A stretch of 64,000 bases of DNA from Roseospira visakhapatnamensis (lineage in GTDB: Bacteria > Pseudomonadota > Alphaproteobacteria > Rhodospirillales > Rhodospirillaceae), in the NCBI RefSeq assembly GCF_014197915.1, contig NZ_JACIGK010000009.1, positions 92,027 through 156,026 on the forward strand. The letters are read 5' to 3'. The notes beneath the pieces are model-generated. The model saw only the letters and a program-made list of their open reading frames with translations. It was not told where the DNA came from and did no database searches. Position 1 is the stretch's first letter. Each line of letters starts with the position of its first letter. The translations under genes were made by a program, and so were the position numbers. Below are positions 61,831-64,000 of the stretch, piece by piece.

Positions 61831-62574
61831 ATGCATGCGCCCGTGAGGACACGTCACCCCAAATGTGAAAAACCCGCGACGGTGGCGATGATGGGCCGCG
61901 ACCCCACAACAGGTCATGCCAACCGGCGTCAGGGGGGCACGCCAGTCACACGATACAGCATGCTGGTCCTGAGTGGTGCTCTTTGGATTGGCTTGAGCGG
62001 CTGCGCGGCCATCACCACGGGAACCACTCAATCCATGGTGGTCGGCACAACCCCTCGCGATGGGGCCCGGTGCTCGATGACCAACGAGAAGGGCTCCTGG
62101 ACTGTCGCAAAGACGCCCGGCGCCTCAACGGTGACCCGCGCGTATGGGGACCTGGTGATCACCTGCACCCACCCGGACGGAAGCACCGGCAAGACCTCGG
62201 TGCAATCCGGCACAAAGGGGGCGGCATTCGGCAACATCATCGCCGGCGGGATCATTGGCGCCGCCGTGGACATGAGCAGCGGTGCTGCCTATCAGTATCC
62301 GTCCAACATCACCGTATCCCTTGGGGATCCACGGATCAGACCGGGAACGGCGGCGGCCCCGTCCCCGTCGAGAGGTGCGGATTCGCTCCCAACCACGGGT
62401 CTGTCCACGCCTGCGGCGGTGGTCGAAACCCGACGTGTCTCGGCGGAAGACCGGCTGTCCCGCGACGAGGTTGGTACCCGCTTGCAAAAACTACGATCCT
62501 TGAAGGAGCAAGGCCTGATCCCAGAAAACGAGTACCGCATTCAGGTGCGCGCCCTTCTCGACCGCATGCAATGA
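61831..62574 (+). CDS. Lipoprotein with C-terminal SHOCT-like segment
   Basis: 247 residues from the ATG with a GGAGG site 8 bases away. A lipoprotein signal lies unusually far in (MLVLSGALWIGLSGCAAITT, Cys at about residue 57), so an internal start at 61960 or a long signal region is possible. The middle (TPRDGARCSMTNEKGSWTV... GNIIAGGIIGAAVDMSSGAAYQYP) resembles small outer-membrane lipoproteins, and the end (LSRDEVGTRLQKLRSLKEQGLIPENEYR) resembles a SHOCT oligomerisation helix. The preceding 150 bases are AT-rich. Function unknown. Confidence 0.7.
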   Translation: MHAPVRTRHPKCEKPATVAMMGRDPTTGHANRRQGGTPVTRYSMLVLSGALWIGLSGCAAITTGTTQSMVVGTTPRDGARCSMTNEKGSWTVAKTPGASTVTRAYGDLVITCTHPDGSTGKTSVQSGTKGAAFGNIIAGGIIGAAVDMSSGAAYQYPSNITVSLGDPRIRPGTAAAPSPSRGADSLPTTGLSTPAAVVETRRVSAEDRLSRDEVGTRLQKLRSLKEQGLIPENEYRIQVRALLDRMQ

Positions 62575-62593
62575 GACCAGCGGTCATTGACCG

Positions 62594-62992
62594 TCAGTCC
62601 TCCCCGGTCGTGCCCTGCCCCGCGCACACCATGTCCAGCACGAACACGCGCAAGGCGCTGGACAGGTTCGCGGGCGGGCCGCCGTCGCCGTCCTCGCCCT
62701 CCTCCACCCCGGCGGCGCGGGCGGCGTCCACCCGGCGCACCAGATCGGCGACCGAGCAGCCCCGCGCGGCCGCGATCTCGCGCAGCGCCTCCCAGAAGGG
62801 ATCCTCCAGCGACACGCTGGTGGCGTGGCCGGCGATGCTGATGGAGCGCTTGCGCACCCGGGCGCGCAATGCGGGCATCGGCGCGGCGGGGGCGCGGCGG
62901 GACGGTCCCCGGGCCACCGACGCGGCGGCGACGGAAACCGGCGCGGACCCGACGATCGAGGCGGGGGCGGGTCTGGCGGGCACGGCGGTCAT
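62594..62992 (-). CDS. Ribbon-helix-helix domain protein
   Basis: 132 residues. After a variable alanine/proline-rich N-terminus, RKRSISIAGHATSVSLEDPFWEALREIAAARGCSVADLVRRVD and NLSSALRVFVLDMV form a ribbon-helix-helix type DNA-binding domain (RHH_4 pattern). GGGAG precedes the ATG at 62992. Convergent, and only 19 bases apart, with the lipoprotein gene. Probable regulator; target unknown. Confidence 0.76.
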   Translation of the reverse strand: MTAVPARPAPASIVGSAPVSVAAASVARGPSRRAPAAPMPALRARVRKRSISIAGHATSVSLEDPFWEALREIAAARGCSVADLVRRVDAARAAGVEEGEDGDGGPPANLSSALRVFVLDMVCAGQGTTGED

Positions 62993-63215
62993 GGCGAGGC
63001 GACTCCCAGAAGGGCGGACCCGGAGGCCGGCCCAGGACCGGACCTGAAACCGGATCCGGACACGGGCCGGGGTGCGCGGATCCGGGCGGGTGGGTCCCGC
63101 GACCGGAGACGCGGGAAACGGGCGCGCGGGGGCATGAACACACGAACGCCCGGCGGGGATCGGGTATCGTCGACCGATCCACCCCGGGCGCTGGCCGGCG
63201 CCGCGTATCGTGTCA

Positions 63216-63246
63216 CCGGGGCCGGCGAGTGCCCTCGCCGCCCCGG
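63216..63246 (-). terminator. Hairpin after the phasin gene
   Basis: CCGGGGCCGGCGAG and CTCGCCGCCCCGG form a 13-bp stem with one bulge and a 4-base loop, starting 5 bases past the phasin stop. Strong stem, no T-run. Confidence 0.45.
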
Positions 63247-63251
63247 GGGGG

Positions 63252-63605
63252 TCACGACGCGACGCGCATCATGCCATCCACCACCGCCTTGTAGCGGGCG
63301 TTCAGCGGATCCAGGGCGTCCTTGACGACGGCGGTGCTCATCTCCGTCATCTTCTTGGTCTGGGCGACCAGGGCCTCCCAGTTGTCCTTGACCAGCTTGG
63401 ATTGCAGGCTGGTGATGTCGGTCGGGGTCTTGCAGGTGCTCATTTTCTTGGTGACGGCCACCGTCTCTTCCATGGTCCTGGACGAGAAGGTCAGGGACTC
63501 CTCGCTCAGCGACTTGAAGCCCTGGGCCAGTACCTGGTTGGCGGTGGTGACGGCCTCGACGTTCGCCCGATTGAAGGCCATCAGGTCATCAACGGTCTTG
63601 ATCAT
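63252..63605 (-). CDS. Phasin family protein
   Basis: 117 residues, helical. It starts MIKTVDDLMAFNRANVEAVTTANQVLAQGFKSLSEE, then MEETVAVTKKMSTCKTPTDITSLQSKLVKDNWEALVAQ and an end WEALVAQTKKMTEMS..., the Phasin_2 pattern. Phasins coat polyhydroxybutyrate granules and control their size. GGAAAGGA precedes the ATG. A sigma-70 promoter and a palindrome lie upstream. Confidence 0.87.
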   Translation of the reverse strand: MIKTVDDLMAFNRANVEAVTTANQVLAQGFKSLSEESLTFSSRTMEETVAVTKKMSTCKTPTDITSLQSKLVKDNWEALVAQTKKMTEMSTAVVKDALDPLNARYKAVVDGMMRVAS

Positions 63606-63773
63606 GGCGGGGTCCTTTCCTTGACCGCCGGTGTGCCGGCGGCGGTGTGTCTCAAGCGGGGCGCGCGGCCCCGGGGCAGACACCGTGGCCCGTCGGTCGA
63701 TGGCCCATCCGACGATCGGACGACCGGGCATCGCGGGGGGCATCACGGCATGCTGCGCTGCAACATAACCGTT

Positions 63774-63801
63774 AGTTTAGGACGATTCGGCACCGTGTCA
63801 A
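63774..63801 (-). promoter_or_regulatory. Sigma-70 promoter of the phasin gene
   Basis: TTGACA and TAAACT with a 16-base spacer on the minus strand, about 170 bases upstream of the phasin ATG. The -35 box is perfect. Confidence 0.65.
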
Positions 63802-63806
63802 TCGCT

Positions 63807-63827
63807 TTTTTGTGCGGCGCACAAAAA
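63807..63827. promoter_or_regulatory. Palindrome upstream of the phasin promoter
   Basis: TTTTTGTGC-GGC-GCACAAAAA, 9-bp perfect arms, five bases upstream of the -35 box. The location suits an operator for an activator or repressor. The binding protein is unknown; PhaR is one candidate. Confidence 0.5.
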
Positions 63828-63838
63828 CACCCGCCTAG

Positions 63839-64000
63839 CAGTCTGTCGGGTTTGGCCGCGCGGCCTTGAGTTTAGGTGGTGGCGCGGGTGTCATGCGGCC
63901 CTGAGGCGGGCCATCCGCTTGCAGTTGTAAGCGAGGGTGACGAGCGCCCATTCGGTTTTGACCTTGCCGAGGCCACGGAGGTGAAAGCGGGTGAAGCCCA
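63839..64000 (-). mobile_element. End of an IS1182-like insertion sequence (continues past the window)
   Basis: The outer end starts with CAGTCTGTCGGG after the palindromic tetranucleotide CTAG (63835-63838), a target type I recall for IS1182-family elements. Inside is the transposase 3' end. The other end and the target duplication are outside the window. Confidence 0.6.
63891..64000 (-). CDS. IS1182-like transposase, C-terminal fragment (rest outside window)
   Basis: The last 36 residues are visible: FTRFHLRGLGKVKTEWALVT then LAYNCKRMARLRAA and a stop. The RGLxKVKTExALxxLAYNxKR string is typical of the end of IS1182/IS5-type DDE transposases. The gene reads from beyond base 64000 toward the left. 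Confidence 0.78.
   Translation of the reverse strand, partial: GFTRFHLRGLGKVKTEWALVTLAYNCKRMARLRAA

Overview
The window is GC-rich, gene-dense chromosomal DNA from an alphaproteobacterium, most likely a purple non-sulphur nitrogen fixer of the Rhodospirillaceae sensu lato. The evidence is a Mo-nitrogenase system with the DraT/DraG switch-off pair, FixABCX, a NepR/EcfG general stress response pair, a phasin, and codon use dominated by G/C at third positions. The exact genus cannot be settled from the sequence alone.

Layout. 1-1.3 kb: end of indolepyruvate:ferredoxin oxidoreductase (iorA partial, iorB). 1.3-5 kb: YnjCD-type ABC importer (minus), a nitroreductase, and an isolated peptidase-C39-like domain protein. 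5-12 kb: nitrogenase cluster A. On the minus strand nifH-nifD-nifK-fixX is transcribed from a textbook sigma-54 promoter with two NifA sites and ends at a hairpin terminator. Divergently, draT-draG encode the enzymes that ADP-ribosylate and restore NifH. 12-14 kb: small lipoprotein and nepR-ecfG with a consensus EcfG promoter. 14-34 kb: mostly housekeeping genes (prfB with its +1 programmed frameshift, thiSG fusion, large DUF4175 protein, TRAP permeases, a methyltransferase, sfsA, map, cobB, three glycosyltransferases, pyrC). A small AT-rich two-gene island follows pyrC, then lrgAB-like genes and elbB. 34-40 kb: dnaN-recF-gyrB, a thioredoxin-like protein and a VOC protein. 40-43 kb: a multi-PAS histidine kinase.

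43-51.5 kb: nitrogenase cluster B. The minus-strand operon iscA-nifV-nifW-fixA-fixB-fixC and the plus-strand operon nifB-fdxN-nifZ-nifT diverge from one 307-bp region carrying two sigma-54 promoters and two NifA sites. 51.7-64 kb: small membrane protein, alpha/beta hydrolase, purA-hisZ, a dynamin-like GTPase, a diguanylate cyclase, hrpB, a lipoprotein, a ribbon-helix-helix protein, a phasin, and the edge of an IS1182-like insertion sequence that runs off the end.

How it works together. Cluster A makes and switches the enzyme. Cluster B supplies the cofactor (NifB for NifB-co, NifV for homocitrate), maturation and stability factors (IscA, NifW, NifZ, NifT), a ferredoxin and the FixABC electron-bifurcating complex. 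FixX, the ferredoxin-like partner of FixABC, is encoded 38 kb away behind nifK, so the two clusters must be expressed together; matching sigma-54/NifA sites at both explain how. nifA, nifE, nifN and nifX are not in this window.
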